A stretch of 27,493 nucleotides of DNA from JAYPWI01 sp038135065 (GCA_038135065.1 JAYPWI010000038.1:1-27493), one strand, 5' to 3'; shown: positions 1-9,005, counted from the first letter of the stretch. Notes: generated by a model not told the origin, from the sequence alone. Translations and numbers: made by a program.

Positions 1-1
1 G

Positions 2-862
2 TTCTGGCCCGACCTGTTCAGCGCGGCGGGCCTGGCCGACGAGGCCGCAGTGCTGGCTGCGCTGTGGGATCTGGTCTGGGCCGGAGAGGTCACCAACGAC
101 ACCTTCGCCCCGGTGCGGGGGCTGCTGGCCGGTAGTCGTAGTCAGCGATCCCGGGCCGGGGGTCGGCGGGGCCGTCCCCGACCGGGGCAGCTGACCCGGA
201 CCGGCCCCCCGTCGGCCAGTGGGAGGTGGTCCCTGGTGGCCCCCCTCGTCGAACCCCGACCCCCCGATACCGAGCGGGCCCACCTCCAGGCGCTGCAGCT
301 GCTGGAGCGGCACGGGGTGCTGACTCGGGAGGCCACCCTGGGCGAGCAGCATCCGGGTGGGTTCGCTGCCGTGTACGGGCTGCTGCGGGCCCTCGAGGAA
401 CGGGGGCAGGTTCGTCGTGGCTACTTCGTGGCCGGCTTGGGGGGTGCCCAGTTCGCTACCCCTGGTGCTGTGGACCGCCTGCGCGACCACCGGGAGGCCG
501 GCGATGCCCCGGCCGTGGTCACCCTCGGGGCCGCTGATCCGGCCCAGCCCTACGGCACCACCCTGCCGTGGCCGACCTCTGCCGGTCGTCCGGCCCGGGC
601 GGCTGGGGCCCATGTGGTCTTGGTCGACGGCACGCCGCTGGCCTTCCTCGACCGGGGAGGACGGTCGCTGGTGACCTTCGAGGGCGCCCTGGCCGATCCC
701 CGGTGGGTGCAAGGGTTGACCGGGCTGGTGTCGGGCGGCCGGGTGCGCAGCATCGAGCTTCAGCGGATCGACGGGGAGCCGGCCCTGGGTCATCCGGTGA
801 CCGAGCTCCTGGCAGCCGGGGGGTTCGCGTCCGGCTTCAAGGGACCCACCTACCGGAGCTGA
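2..862 (+). CDS. lhr: Lhr-family ATP-dependent helicase, C-terminal part (5' end outside window)
   Basis: This is the last 286 codons of a large superfamily 2 DNA helicase; the reading frame is open from base 2, so the start lies outside the window. The visible part is the C-terminal region that follows the helicase and winged-helix core in Lhr proteins. It includes a segment at about residues 95-150 (LLERHGVLTRE, GGFAAVYGLLRALEERG, VRRGYFVAGLGGAQFA) and a final block ending in HPVTELLAAGGF and a GFKGPTYR-like tail, both typical of actinobacterial Lhr. Helicase motifs I-VI are not visible. Lhr is a 3'-to-5' DNA translocase linked to DNA repair. The nei-type glycosylase gene starts 4 nt downstream, an arrangement also found in Mycobacterium tuberculosis (Rv3296-Rv3297), which supports the call and a shared transcript. 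Confidence 0.85.
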   Translation, partial: FWPDLFSAAGLADEAAVLAALWDLVWAGEVTNDTFAPVRGLLAGSRSQRSRAGGRRGRPRPGQLTRTGPPSASGRWSLVAPLVEPRPPDTERAHLQALQLLERHGVLTREATLGEQHPGGFAAVYGLLRALEERGQVRRGYFVAGLGGAQFATPGAVDRLRDHREAGDAPAVVTLGAADPAQPYGTTLPWPTSAGRPARAAGAHVVLVDGTPLAFLDRGGRSLVTFEGALADPRWVQGLTGLVSGGRVRSIELQRIDGEPALGHPVTELLAAGGFASGFKGPTYRS

Positions 863-866
863 CGAC

Positions 867-1682
867 GTGCCCGAAGGTGACACCCTCTGGAACATCGCCC
901 ACCGGCTCGGACCCCTGCTGCAGGGCCGGACCGCCGACGAGGTTCAGGTGCACCGGCCCCGCTACCGGCCACCGGCGCCGGGCTCCGTCGTGGAATCGGT
1001 AACGGCCCGGGGCAAGCATCTGCTGATCACCTTCGAGGGGGGCACCGTGGTGCACACCCACCTCCAGATGTCGGGGCAGTGGCATGCCTACCGGGTGGGG
1101 GAGAGGTGGAAGGACTCGCCGGGGGCGGTGCGGGTGCGGATCCGGGCCGGCGACATCGAGGCCGTCTGTTTCCGGGCTCCCACCGTCGACGTCTACCCCG
1201 CGGCTGATCCCCGCCCCCGCCCCTGGGACCGCATCGGCCCCGACCTGTGTGACCCCGAACCCGACCTCGACACGGTCATGGTCAACCTCCGCGCCCTCGA
1301 TCCCGACACCGAGGTGGCCGACGCCCTTCTCGACCAGCGGGTGGCCGCCGGGATCGGCAACGTCTACAAGTCCGAGACCCTGTGGGCCTGCCAGGTCGAC
1401 CCGTTCCTGGCCGTCGGCGACCTCGATCCGGGGGTGGGCCGGGATCTGTACCGGACTGCGTCGCGCTTGCTGCGATCGAACCTGGGCCGGTCACGTCGCC
1501 AGACCTTCGGCCGGGGCTTGGCCGTCTACGGGCGCAACGGACGGGATTGTCCTCGTTGCCACCGGCGCCTGCGGATCGCCCGGCAGGGAGATCTGGCTCG
1601 GGTGACCTACTGGTGTGGGGCCTGCCAGGGGCGGGGTGACGTGGCGGGGCTCAGCCCCGGCCCAGCACCCGGTCCACGGTGA
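867..1682 (+). CDS. nei: Fpg/Nei family DNA glycosylase/AP lyase (endonuclease VIII type)
   Basis: This bifunctional base-excision repair enzyme removes oxidised bases and cuts the abasic site. The 271-residue protein opens with MPEGDT. After removal of Met, Pro2 is the expected Schiff-base nucleophile and Glu3 the catalytic acid. The catalytic-loop lysine lies in the RGKH motif near residue 50, followed by HTHLQMSGQW. The helix-two-turn-helix region contains LLDQRVAAGIGNVYKSE. The C-terminal zinc finger has CPRC and WCGAC Cys pairs and a conserved Arg region. The GTG start at 867 is fixed because Pro2 must follow it. It is 4 nt after the lhr stop, so the two genes probably form a repair operon. 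The MPEGDT start and gene order match mycobacterial Nei rather than Fpg/MutM. The last 32 bases overlap the convergent PPOX gene. Confidence 0.93.
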   Translation: MPEGDTLWNIAHRLGPLLQGRTADEVQVHRPRYRPPAPGSVVESVTARGKHLLITFEGGTVVHTHLQMSGQWHAYRVGERWKDSPGAVRVRIRAGDIEAVCFRAPTVDVYPAADPRPRPWDRIGPDLCDPEPDLDTVMVNLRALDPDTEVADALLDQRVAAGIGNVYKSETLWACQVDPFLAVGDLDPGVGRDLYRTASRLLRSNLGRSRRQTFGRGLAVYGRNGRDCPRCHRRLRIARQGDLARVTYWCGACQGRGDVAGLSPGPAPGPR

Positions 1683-2049
1683 TCTCGATCACCCGTCGCT
1701 GATCGCCCCGGTCCTTGGGTGGCCGGTAGCGGGCGCTGTAGCGGTCGACGGCATCGGCGCATCGGGCGGGGTCGGCCGACACCACGGCATGGCCCTCGAG
1801 AGTGAGCCAGCGGCCCCCGTCCACCTGGCACACGGCTGCTCGGCCGCCCCCTTGGCGGGTCAGCAAGCGGGCCTTGTAGGACCCGTCCCAGGTGATCACC
1901 CTGGCCAGACCGGCTTCGTCGTCCCAGGTGAAGCCGATGGGGGTGACGTGGGGGGTGCCGTCGGGGCGCAGCAGGGTCAGTGACGCCAGGTGGCGTTCGG
2001 TGAGGAAGGTGAGGACCTCGGCGGGCAGGTGGGCGGGGTCGAGCGACAT
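1651..2049 (-). CDS. PPOX-class (split beta-barrel) F420/flavin-dependent oxidoreductase
   Basis: This is a 132-residue single-domain protein of the pyridoxamine 5'-phosphate oxidase-like fold. Family hallmarks include an N-terminal helix (LPAEVLTFLTERHLASLTLLRPDGTPHVTPIGF), a strand pair around ARVITWDGSYKARLL, and a central GGRWLTLEGHAVV strand. The C-terminal RYRPPKDRGDQRRVIEITVDRVLGRG resembles actinobacterial F420-dependent (FDOR-B) members, where Arg/Lys residues bind the cofactor phosphate. Cofactor and substrate cannot be fixed from the sequence. ATG at 2049 is preceded by an AGGAG ribosome site. The gene lies 16 nt downstream of the permease on the same strand, so it is probably the last gene of the ABC operon. 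Its 3' end overlaps nei by 32 bases, tail to tail. Confidence 0.82.
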   Translation of the reverse strand: MSLDPAHLPAEVLTFLTERHLASLTLLRPDGTPHVTPIGFTWDDEAGLARVITWDGSYKARLLTRQGGGRAAVCQVDGGRWLTLEGHAVVSADPARCADAVDRYSARYRPPKDRGDQRRVIEITVDRVLGRG

Positions 2050-2065
2050 TGCTGCTCCTGGGTGC

Positions 2066-4618
2066 TCAGAGGTGGGAGATGGCGTCGAGGACGTTCATGC
2101 GGCCGGCTCGCCAGGCGGGCCATGCGGCGGCAGCCAGGCCCAGCAGGGCGGCCAGGACGACGTAGCTGGCCAGGGTGAGCCAGGGCACGGCGACGGTGGT
2201 GACGACCGCCTCGGGGAGGGCGGTCACTACCCCGAGCCCGAAGATCACCCCCAGGGTGAGGCCCAGGAGAGCGCCGAACACGCTGATGATGGCCGCCTCC
2301 CAGCGGACCATGCGCCGGACCTGGACCCGCAGGGCACCGACCGCCCGCAGCAGGCCGATCTCCCTGGTCCGCTCGAACACCGACAGGGCCAGGGTGATGG
2401 CGATCCCCAACAGGGCGATGAGGATGGCGAAGACCAGCATGCCGTTGATGATGGCCAGGAGGCTGTTGAGCTGGTCCTCCTGGCTCTGGCGGAATTCCTG
2501 CTGGTTCTCCACCCGGGCCTGGGGGTACTCCTCGGACACCCGGTCCAGTACTGCACTGGCCGTCGCTACGTCGACCCCGTCGGCGACCCGGGCCGCAATG
2601 AACAGATCGGCGGCCGACCCGAAGCGGCTGCCTGTCCAGCTCGACAGGTCGATCACCCAGTTGCCGAGGATCGACGAGTCGTCGTAGACGGCGATGACCT
2701 CGAGGGTCTCGCTGTCCCCGTTGGCGTAGGTGAGGGTCAGAGTGTCACCCACCCCCACCCCGAGATCTCGGGCCGGGTCGGTGTGCAGGGCCACGGTGCC
2801 TGGTCCTCCGTCGGCCAGCGAGCCCTGGGTCACGTCGGGGTCGATGAGCCCATCGAGGTCGGCCAGGTCGACCCCGAGCACGTCGCGCCCCGCCTCGTTC
2901 ACCTGGGCTCGCCCGAAGCGGAAGGCAGATACCCGGTCGAACTCTTCGGCGTCGCGGAGTTCCTGGGCCAGGCCGGTGCCGAACCCCTGGAAGCTGTCGG
3001 TGCTGACGAAGTAGTCGGCCTGTACGGCGGTGGTGAGGTTCTGGGTGAAGGTGGCCTTGAGTGATTCGGCGGTGACGGCCGCCATGCCGACCAGGGCCAG
3101 GCCGATCATCAGGGCCCCGGCCGCGGCCGCTGTGCGTTCGGTGTTGCGGGCTGCGTTCTCCCGGGCCAACTGTCCGGCTACCCGCAGCCAGGGAATGTGA
3201 CGGAGGGGAGCGCCGATGAGGTTGGCCACCGGCCCCACGAACGAGGGGCTCAACAGGGTGACCCCGATGAACACGCCCATGGCTCCGGGAACCAACAGCC
3301 CCAGGGTGCCCGACGTGGAGTCGGCCGCCCCCAACAGGCCTGCGGCCAGGCTGATGGCACCGACCCCACCGAGCACCCCGCCGATGACGAGGCGACGACG
3401 GCCTTCTCCCTGCCCGAACCGGTGGCCCTGCTGCAGCCCGGCGACCGGGGGGATGCGCGACGCCCGGCGACTGGGAGAGATGGCCGACAGGGCGGTGACC
3501 CCGACGCCGATGACGAAGGCCGTGACCACGATGACGGGGGACATGGCGATGTCCAGGCCGGGGAGGGAGAACCCGAGGGCGTCGAACAGGGCGACCAGGG
3601 CCACTGCGAACACCACGCCCAGTCCGAGGCCGATAGCCGACGCCATGATGCCCATGAGCACCGACTCGCCGAGCACCGAGATTCGGATCTGGCGGGCACT
3701 GGCCCCGAGCGACCGCAGCAGGGCCATCTCTCGGACCCGCTGGCCGAGGATGATGTTGAAGACGTTGTTGATGAGGAAGGCCGCGACGAACAGGGCAACG
3801 CCGGCGAAGCCCAACAAGATGTTGCCGAAGATGTCGATGATTTCCCCGAATTCGGCCACGTCCTCTGCGGTGGCCTGTTCGCCCGACACCACTTCGACGC
3901 CGTCGGGCAGCACGGCACCGATGGCGGCGAGCAGTTCCGTCGGGTCGACCGAACCGTCGGCGGCCACCCGGATCGTCTGAATTGCGCCCTCGTAGCCCGA
4001 CACGGACTGGAGGTCGGCCAGGTCGAACGCGAACAACTTCGCCCCGGCCAGGGCATTGTCCTCACCAAAGGTGAAGGTGCCGGAGAACTCGAAGGAACGC
4101 CGCCCCTGGTCGGTGATCACGTCGTAGGTGTCGCCGATGACGAAGCCCGCGTCCTGGGCGCTGTCCACGTCGGCTGCGAACTGTCCGGGGCCGGGGCGGG
4201 ATCCTTCGACCGTGACGGTGTCGGACAGGCTGTCGGCCTCGTCGGTGGTTGCGTTGACCGAGATGATCGGTGGACCGGCTGAGGTGATGGGCTCCCCGTC
4301 GGCATCGATGGGCACCAGGGAGAACACGGTCAACGAGGGGGACGCCACCGCAACGCCATCGACGGCGGCCACCGCGTCGACGAGATCGTCGCCGATGGGT
4401 GGGGTGAGCCCGGTGCCGTCGTCGAACTCGGCCGTGCCTCGAACCTCGGCATCGACACCTTGATTGGCGGTGGCCACGATGTCCTCGAAGGTGGCGCGCA
4501 GACCACCGGAGATGAGCAGGGAGCCGACGACGAAGGCCACCCCGACCACCACGGCGAGGGAGGTGAGGACGAAGCGGATCCGGTAGCCGACGATGGAGCG
4601 CAGGGTGTAGCGCAGCAC
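2066..4618 (-). CDS. ABC transporter permease with two FtsX-like domains (MacB/LolC-type)
   Basis: This 850-residue inner-membrane permease has an N-terminal signal-anchor/TM (about residues 17-38, VLTSLAVVVGVAFVVGSLL) and an extracytoplasmic domain. The first FtsX block (about 255-390) contains REMALLRSLGASARQIR. Further TM segments near 410-470 are followed by a second extracytoplasmic domain. The second FtsX block (about 710-850) contains REIGLLRAVGALRVQVRRMV and ends in a short cytoplasmic tail. Two FtsX domains in one chain are usual for actinobacterial MacB-like permeases. Such complexes typically move lipids, lipoproteins or peptides across or out of the membrane by mechanotransmission; the substrate here is unknown. 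The GTG at 4618 is chosen because it lies 2 nt after the ATPase stop and gives the family-typical LRYTLRS start; upstream in-frame sequence is only the ATPase gene in another frame. Confidence 0.9.
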   Translation of the reverse strand: MLRYTLRSIVGYRIRFVLTSLAVVVGVAFVVGSLLISGGLRATFEDIVATANQGVDAEVRGTAEFDDGTGLTPPIGDDLVDAVAAVDGVAVASPSLTVFSLVPIDADGEPITSAGPPIISVNATTDEADSLSDTVTVEGSRPGPGQFAADVDSAQDAGFVIGDTYDVITDQGRRSFEFSGTFTFGEDNALAGAKLFAFDLADLQSVSGYEGAIQTIRVAADGSVDPTELLAAIGAVLPDGVEVVSGEQATAEDVAEFGEIIDIFGNILLGFAGVALFVAAFLINNVFNIILGQRVREMALLRSLGASARQIRISVLGESVLMGIMASAIGLGLGVVFAVALVALFDALGFSLPGLDIAMSPVIVVTAFVIGVGVTALSAISPSRRASRIPPVAGLQQGHRFGQGEGRRRLVIGGVLGGVGAISLAAGLLGAADSTSGTLGLLVPGAMGVFIGVTLLSPSFVGPVANLIGAPLRHIPWLRVAGQLARENAARNTERTAAAAGALMIGLALVGMAAVTAESLKATFTQNLTTAVQADYFVSTDSFQGFGTGLAQELRDAEEFDRVSAFRFGRAQVNEAGRDVLGVDLADLDGLIDPDVTQGSLADGGPGTVALHTDPARDLGVGVGDTLTLTYANGDSETLEVIAVYDDSSILGNWVIDLSSWTGSRFGSAADLFIAARVADGVDVATASAVLDRVSEEYPQARVENQQEFRQSQEDQLNSLLAIINGMLVFAILIALLGIAITLALSVFERTREIGLLRAVGALRVQVRRMVRWEAAIISVFGALLGLTLGVIFGLGVVTALPEAVVTTVAVPWLTLASYVVLAALLGLAAAAWPAWRAGRMNVLDAISHL

Positions 4619-4620
4619 CC

Positions 4621-5400
4621 TCAGTCCCCCAGCTGCTTCATGGTGTCGAGCACCTGGTCGGCGGTGGGGTCGGCCAACTCCTGCACGATCCGGCCGTCGG
4701 CCAGGAAGATGACCCGGTCGGCGTAGGCGGCTGCGTTGGGATCGTGAGTGACCATCACGATGGTCTGGCCGTAGCGGTCGACGACATCCCGCATGAATTG
4801 GAGGATCTCGGCCCCGGTCCGGCTGTCGAGGTTGCCCGTGGGCTCGTCGGCGAAGATGATCTCGGGCCGTCCGGCCAGGGCTCGGGCCACAGCGACCCGT
4901 TGTTGCTGCCCGCCGCTCAGCTCGTTGGGGCGATGGCTCAACCGGTCGGTCAGGCCCACTGCGGTGACCACTTCGTCGACCCATGCCTGATCGACGGGAA
5001 TTCGTCCGAGGCGCTGGGGCAGGGTGATGTTCTCTTCGGCGGTGAGGGTGGGCACCAGGTTGTAGGCCTGGAACACGAAGCCCACCTCGTGGCGACGGAG
5101 CAGGGTGAGGTGGCGTTCGTTGAGGCTGCCCAGCTCGGTCTCCCCGATGAACACCTGACCCGAGGTGAGGTCATCGAGGCCGGCCATGCAGTGCATGAGG
5201 GTGGACTTGCCCGAGCCCGAGGGTCCCATGACCGCAGTGAACTCGCCTCGGTCGAAGGTCACGGTGACCCCGTCGAGGGCCCGAACCTCGGTGTCGCCCG
5301 ATCCGTAGTGCTTGTGGGCGTCGACCGATCGAGCGGCGGGGCCTGTGCCAGTGGAGCCGTTGCCCGACGCGTCGAGGGAGGGCGAGGTGGAGGGGGTCAT
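4621..5400 (-). CDS. ABC transporter ATP-binding protein (MacB/LolD-type)
   Basis: This 259-residue nucleotide-binding subunit has Walker A GPSGSGKST (residues 59-67), Q-loop Gln111 (FVFQAYNLVP), ABC signature LSGGQQQRVAVARAL (161-175), Walker B IIFADEPTGNLD (181-192, Asp185/Glu186) and H-loop His219 (VMVTHD). FQAYNLVP and DEPTGNLD are characteristic of the LolD/MacB/FtsE group that pairs with FtsX-fold permeases. The first ~25 residues are a Ser/Thr/Gly-rich extension. The permease follows 2 nt after the stop, and the two must form one complex. The ATG at 5400 has a TANNNT box (5413-5408, minus strand) 7 nt before it, so the transcript is probably leaderless. The promoter is back to back with that of the cyclase/AAA gene. 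Confidence 0.95.
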   Translation of the reverse strand: MTPSTSPSLDASGNGSTGTGPAARSVDAHKHYGSGDTEVRALDGVTVTFDRGEFTAVMGPSGSGKSTLMHCMAGLDDLTSGQVFIGETELGSLNERHLTLLRRHEVGFVFQAYNLVPTLTAEENITLPQRLGRIPVDQAWVDEVVTAVGLTDRLSHRPNELSGGQQQRVAVARALAGRPEIIFADEPTGNLDSRTGAEILQFMRDVVDRYGQTIVMVTHDPNAAAYADRVIFLADGRIVQELADPTADQVLDTMKQLGD

Positions 5401-5407
5401 GGGTAGG

Positions 5408-5413
5408 AAGCTA
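5408..5413 (-). promoter_or_regulatory. -10 box of ABC operon, leaderless type
   Basis: TAGCTT on the minus strand is separated by exactly 7 nt from the ATG at 5400. No ribosome-binding site precedes that ATG. Transcription would begin at or next to the start codon. No convincing TTGACA-like -35 is seen. This is inferred from spacing shared with other genes in the window. Confidence 0.5.
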
Positions 5414-5449
5414 CCGGGACCACCCGACGGAGGGTCACAGGGCGACTTC

Positions 5450-5455
5450 TACACT
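5450..5455 (+). promoter_or_regulatory. -10 box of cyclase/AAA gene, leaderless type
   Basis: TACACT lies exactly 7 nt before the ATG at 5463, with no Shine-Dalgarno sequence between. It is the same arrangement as the divergent promoter at 5408-5413. The 62-nt intergenic region therefore appears to hold two back-to-back leaderless promoters. Confidence 0.5.
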
Positions 5456-5462
5456 GCGTTGC

Positions 5463-8400
5463 ATGCAATGTCCGTCGTGCGCCAGCGCGGTTTCCGATGG
5501 CGCCCGGTTCTGTTCCAACTGCGGTCACCTGTTGGTCCAGACCGAGGAGCGCCGGGTGGTCACCGTGCTCTTCGCCGACCTGGTCGGGTTCACCGGCCTG
5601 TCCGAGGAGCGGGATCCCGAGCAGCTCAAGCACCTGATCGACCGCTGCTTCGGCCGCTTGGTGGCCGACGTGACAGCGTTCGGGGGCACGGTGGACAAGA
5701 TCATCGGTGATGCCATCGTCGCCCTGTTCGGCGCACCGGTGGCCCACGAGGACGACGCCGAGCGGGCGGTGCGAGCCGCACTGCGGATGCAGCAGACCCT
5801 GTCCTCGTTCGCGCAGGAACAGGACGCCGAGTTGCGGATGCGGGTCGGGGTGAACACCGGTGAGGTCCTGGTCGGCGCCCTGCGAGCTGGGGGTGACTAC
5901 ACGGCCATGGGTGACACGGTGAACGTGGCGGCCCGGCTGCAGGCCCTGGCCGCCCCCGGCGAGGTGTTGGTCGGTCCAGCCACTGCGGCGGCGACCCGTG
6001 CGGCCATCGGCTACGAGAGCCGGGGCGACACCGACCTGCGGGGGCGTGACCATTCGGTGGAGGTGTTCGCGGCCACCGGTGAGATCGCCCCACCCGGTCG
6101 CCGCCGGCAGCCGACCCGCTCGGGTCTGGTGGGCAGGGAAACCGAACTCGCTCATCTTCGGGCCGCCGTGGACACCGCGGTCAGCCGGTCACGGGCTCAT
6201 CTGATCAACATCCTCGGGGAGGCTGGGGTGGGCAAGACCCGCCTGGCCGAGGAGACGGCGGCCCTGGCCGAAGCCGATCACGGGGCGTTGGTGTTCGATG
6301 GTCGGGTTCTGCCCTACGGAGAGACGAACCCGCTCCGGGCCCTCGGTGAGGCCTTTGCTGGGGCAGCCGGTGTGACGCCGGGCGCTGGGGACCAGGAGGC
6401 TGTTCGCCTCGTGCGGGCGATGGTCGACCCCGTGCTCGATGTCGACGTCGACCTCGATCCCGGGGTCGGTGAGGCCGTGGTCCAGTCCATGTTGCGGGTG
6501 ATGGGTCGGCCGTCGACCCTCGATTCGCTCGATCCGCCCCGACGCCTGCAGGAGCTCACCGAGGGGTTCCGTCGGTTCTTCCTGGCCGCGACCAGCCGCG
6601 GACCCGTCGTCGTGGTCCTGGGCGACATCAAGTGGGCCGACGAACGGTTGCTGACCGTGTGTGAGGCGTTGCTGCGGTCGCTGGTGGCCCGTCCCTTCGT
6701 GTTGGTGGTCACGGCCCGTTGGACGATCGACGAGTACCGCTGGGTGATGCCCCCAGGCCGTCACAACGCCCTGGTCCTCAACCTCGATCCACTCGATCAG
6801 GGGGCGTCCACCCGACTGGTCGACGAGTTGGCTGGGGGGTGGGCCCCGGCTGAGGTCGCGGAGCAACTGTTCGATCGCAGCGGCGGCAACCCGTTCTACC
6901 TCGAGGAGATGGTGAGCCTGCTGCGGGAGGCCGGGGTGGTGGGTCCCGAAGGGATCGGGGGCGACGTGGGTCGGGCCGCCGCTCGACTGCCCGACAATCT
7001 CCGTGGGCTGGTCGCCGCCCGCCTCGATGCCCTCGCCCCCCACGAGCGGGCCATGGTCGACACAGCGTCGATTCTGGGAAGGAGAGGGTCCGTGTACCTG
7101 CTCCACGCCATGGTGGGCGACGATGACGGTGGTCAGGCCACCTTCCGGCATCTGGTCGACAAGGACATCTTCGCGACCGAGGCCGAGGGCTGGCGGTTCC
7201 GTAGCGAGGTCGTCCAGGAGGTCGCCTACGGGATGCTCACCCGGGCGGTACGGGCCGACAAGCACTACCGGGTCGCCGAGTGGCTGGTGGCCCACTCCGG
7301 TGCAGCTGGGGGTGACGACATCGGGGTGATCGCCGATCACTTCGGTTCGGCGGCGGAGTTGGTGCCGGCCGAGGGGCTGACCGGTGTGCCCCGGGACGTG
7401 ATCGACACTGCGGTGGAGTGGTTGGGTCGAGCCGGGGTCGAGGCAGACGCTCGCGACAGTCACCACACGGCGGCCCAGAGGTTTCGGCGAGCCGTGGATC
7501 TGCTCAAGGCCGACGACCCGCGCCTGGCCGAACTGCTCGTCGGACGTGCCCGGGCCCGACTGGGGCTGCGGGACCTCGCTGCGGCTCGGACCGACGCCAT
7601 CGAGGCGGGCCGGTTGGCCGAGCTGCGGGACGATCCGGTCGGAGTGGCCGTGGCCCGTCGGGTGGAGGGTGAGATCGCGACGACGGCTGGTGACTTCGGT
7701 GCCGCAGCCGATCTGCTCGAGGACAGCATCGCCCGTTTCGCCGAACTCGGAGATACCGGCGGTGGGGCGGAGGCCCTCCGTCTGCGTGGGATGGCGGCCA
7801 TGGGCGCCGGTGATGCCGACCTCGCCGACCGCTACATCGAACACGCGCGCCAGGTCTTCGTCGACCTCGACGATCAGGCCGGTGTGGCCTGGTGCCTGCA
7901 GAACCTTGCGTGGACTGCCTTCGAGCGGGGCATGATCGACGAGGCCGAGGCCCGCCTCGATCGGGCCCTCGAACTGTTCAGTGCCCAGGACAATCGGGCT
8001 GGTTTGGCGTTCGCCCGCAGCCTGCAGGCCTTCCTGCTCTTCCATGGCGGGCATCCGCAACAGGCCGAGGCCCTGGCCCTCGAAGTCAGAGAGGTGGTGC
8101 ACGGCCGAGGGGAACTGTTCGACGAGGCCATGATGGAGTTGCTCCTCGCGTCGATTGCTCTGTGGGACGGGCGGGCCCGGACGGCGGCCGACATGGCCCA
8201 GGAGGCGCAGGCCGTCTTCGAGAGCATCGAGAGCGAGTTCGGCGCGGTCCAGGCCCTCGGTCTGTTGGGTCGAGCCCATGCCGCCCTGGGCGAGCTGGCG
8301 GCCAGCCGCAGCGCCTTGGCCGAGTGCCGCAGGCGGGCGGACCAGATGCGGGGGCGGCCCTTGGCTGCCTTCGCCCGGCTGGTGGCCGCTGGTGGCGCCG

Positions 8401-9005
8401 TGCAGGTGGGGGAGCCGGACGTGGCACTGGAGCACCTGGCCGCCACCGATCCGGGCTATGGGGAACGGGCCATGATCGGGTCGGTCGACCTGAGGGTCAC
8501 CCGTGGGTTGGCCACCCTGCAGCGTGGGGAGGTAGCTGCGGCTCTCGCCATGTTGAAGGAGCTGGAGTCCGACGCCGCGGCCCAAGGCACCTATCTCGAC
8601 AGCACCCTCGCCATGTGCCTGGTTGCCGCTGATCGGCTCGACGAAGCCGAGTCTCATGCCGGGCGAGTCCTGGCGGACGGTCGGGCCACCTACCTCGACC
8701 GCCGCACGGCCATGTTGGCCGCTGCCTTCGCTGCGGTGCGACGGGGGGTTCCCGTCGAGGCCGCCGAACGATTCGGTCGTGCGACGGCCGCAGTGGACGC
8801 CACGGAGTCACGAACCAGCCAGGCCATCGTGCGTCTTGCCGAGGCCGTCGGCTACGAGGTGCTCGGACATCCTGACGCCCGGGCCCGCGCGGCGGCGGCC
8901 CGTGAGGCCCTCACCAGCCTCGACCTCGACCCCGTGGGATGGGAGCGGGCCTTCCGTCTGGCCGCGGGCAGCCTGGAAAGCGATAACGTCATCGGCCATG
9001 GCTGA
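5463..9005 (+). CDS. Zinc-ribbon / class III adenylate cyclase / AAA ATPase / TPR regulator
   Basis: This is a 1180-residue multidomain signalling protein. A zinc ribbon at residues 3-20 (C3, C6, C17, C20) precedes a class III nucleotide cyclase domain (about 30-200). Asp39 (LFADLVGFT) and Asp83 (DKIIGDA) are the metal ligands, and Lys79 is the purine-specifying position. A Thr occupies the second specificity position (DYTAMGDTVN), the Lys/Thr pair seen in bacterial adenylate cyclases. The Asn and Arg of NVAARL are the transition-state residues, so the domain looks catalytically complete. Next is an AAA_16-type ATPase with Walker A GEAGVGKT (252-259). Its degenerate Walker B (LGDIKWADE, 386-394) has Gly where an acidic residue is common. 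Residues from about 620 to the end are helical TPR-like repeats (ERGMIDEAEARLDRALELF and others). The output partner is unknown. The stop overlaps the next gene by 8 nt. Confidence 0.93.
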   Translation: MQCPSCASAVSDGARFCSNCGHLLVQTEERRVVTVLFADLVGFTGLSEERDPEQLKHLIDRCFGRLVADVTAFGGTVDKIIGDAIVALFGAPVAHEDDAERAVRAALRMQQTLSSFAQEQDAELRMRVGVNTGEVLVGALRAGGDYTAMGDTVNVAARLQALAAPGEVLVGPATAAATRAAIGYESRGDTDLRGRDHSVEVFAATGEIAPPGRRRQPTRSGLVGRETELAHLRAAVDTAVSRSRAHLINILGEAGVGKTRLAEETAALAEADHGALVFDGRVLPYGETNPLRALGEAFAGAAGVTPGAGDQEAVRLVRAMVDPVLDVDVDLDPGVGEAVVQSMLRVMGRPSTLDSLDPPRRLQELTEGFRRFFLAATSRGPVVVVLGDIKWADERLLTVCEALLRSLVARPFVLVVTARWTIDEYRWVMPPGRHNALVLNLDPLDQGASTRLVDELAGGWAPAEVAEQLFDRSGGNPFYLEEMVSLLREAGVVGPEGIGGDVGRAAARLPDNLRGLVAARLDALAPHERAMVDTASILGRRGSVYLLHAMVGDDDGGQATFRHLVDKDIFATEAEGWRFRSEVVQEVAYGMLTRAVRADKHYRVAEWLVAHSGAAGGDDIGVIADHFGSAAELVPAEGLTGVPRDVIDTAVEWLGRAGVEADARDSHHTAAQRFRRAVDLLKADDPRLAELLVGRARARLGLRDLAAARTDAIEAGRLAELRDDPVGVAVARRVEGEIATTAGDFGAAADLLEDSIARFAELGDTGGGAEALRLRGMAAMGAGDADLADRYIEHARQVFVDLDDQAGVAWCLQNLAWTAFERGMIDEAEARLDRALELFSAQDNRAGLAFARSLQAFLLFHGGHPQQAEALALEVREVVHGRGELFDEAMMELLLASIALWDGRARTAADMAQEAQAVFESIESEFGAVQALGLLGRAHAALGELAASRSALAECRRRADQMRGRPLAAFARLVAAGGAVQVGEPDVALEHLAATDPGYGERAMIGSVDLRVTRGLATLQRGEVAAALAMLKELESDAAAQGTYLDSTLAMCLVAADRLDEAESHAGRVLADGRATYLDRRTAMLAAAFAAVRRGVPVEAAERFGRATAAVDATESRTSQAIVRLAEAVGYEVLGHPDARARAAAAREALTSLDLDPVGWERAFRLAAGSLESDNVIGHG

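Noticed and set aside
4619..4984. Upstream extension of the permease reading frame into the ATPase gene
   Set aside because: The extension is Arg/His/Pro-rich out-of-frame sequence of the ATPase. The GTG at 4618 gives the family-typical N-terminus.
6189..8657. Long open frame (822 codons) antisense to the cyclase/AAA gene
   Set aside because: The opposite strand encodes a complete recognisable multidomain protein. Antisense frames stay open by chance in very GC-rich genes, and the translation shows no family motif.
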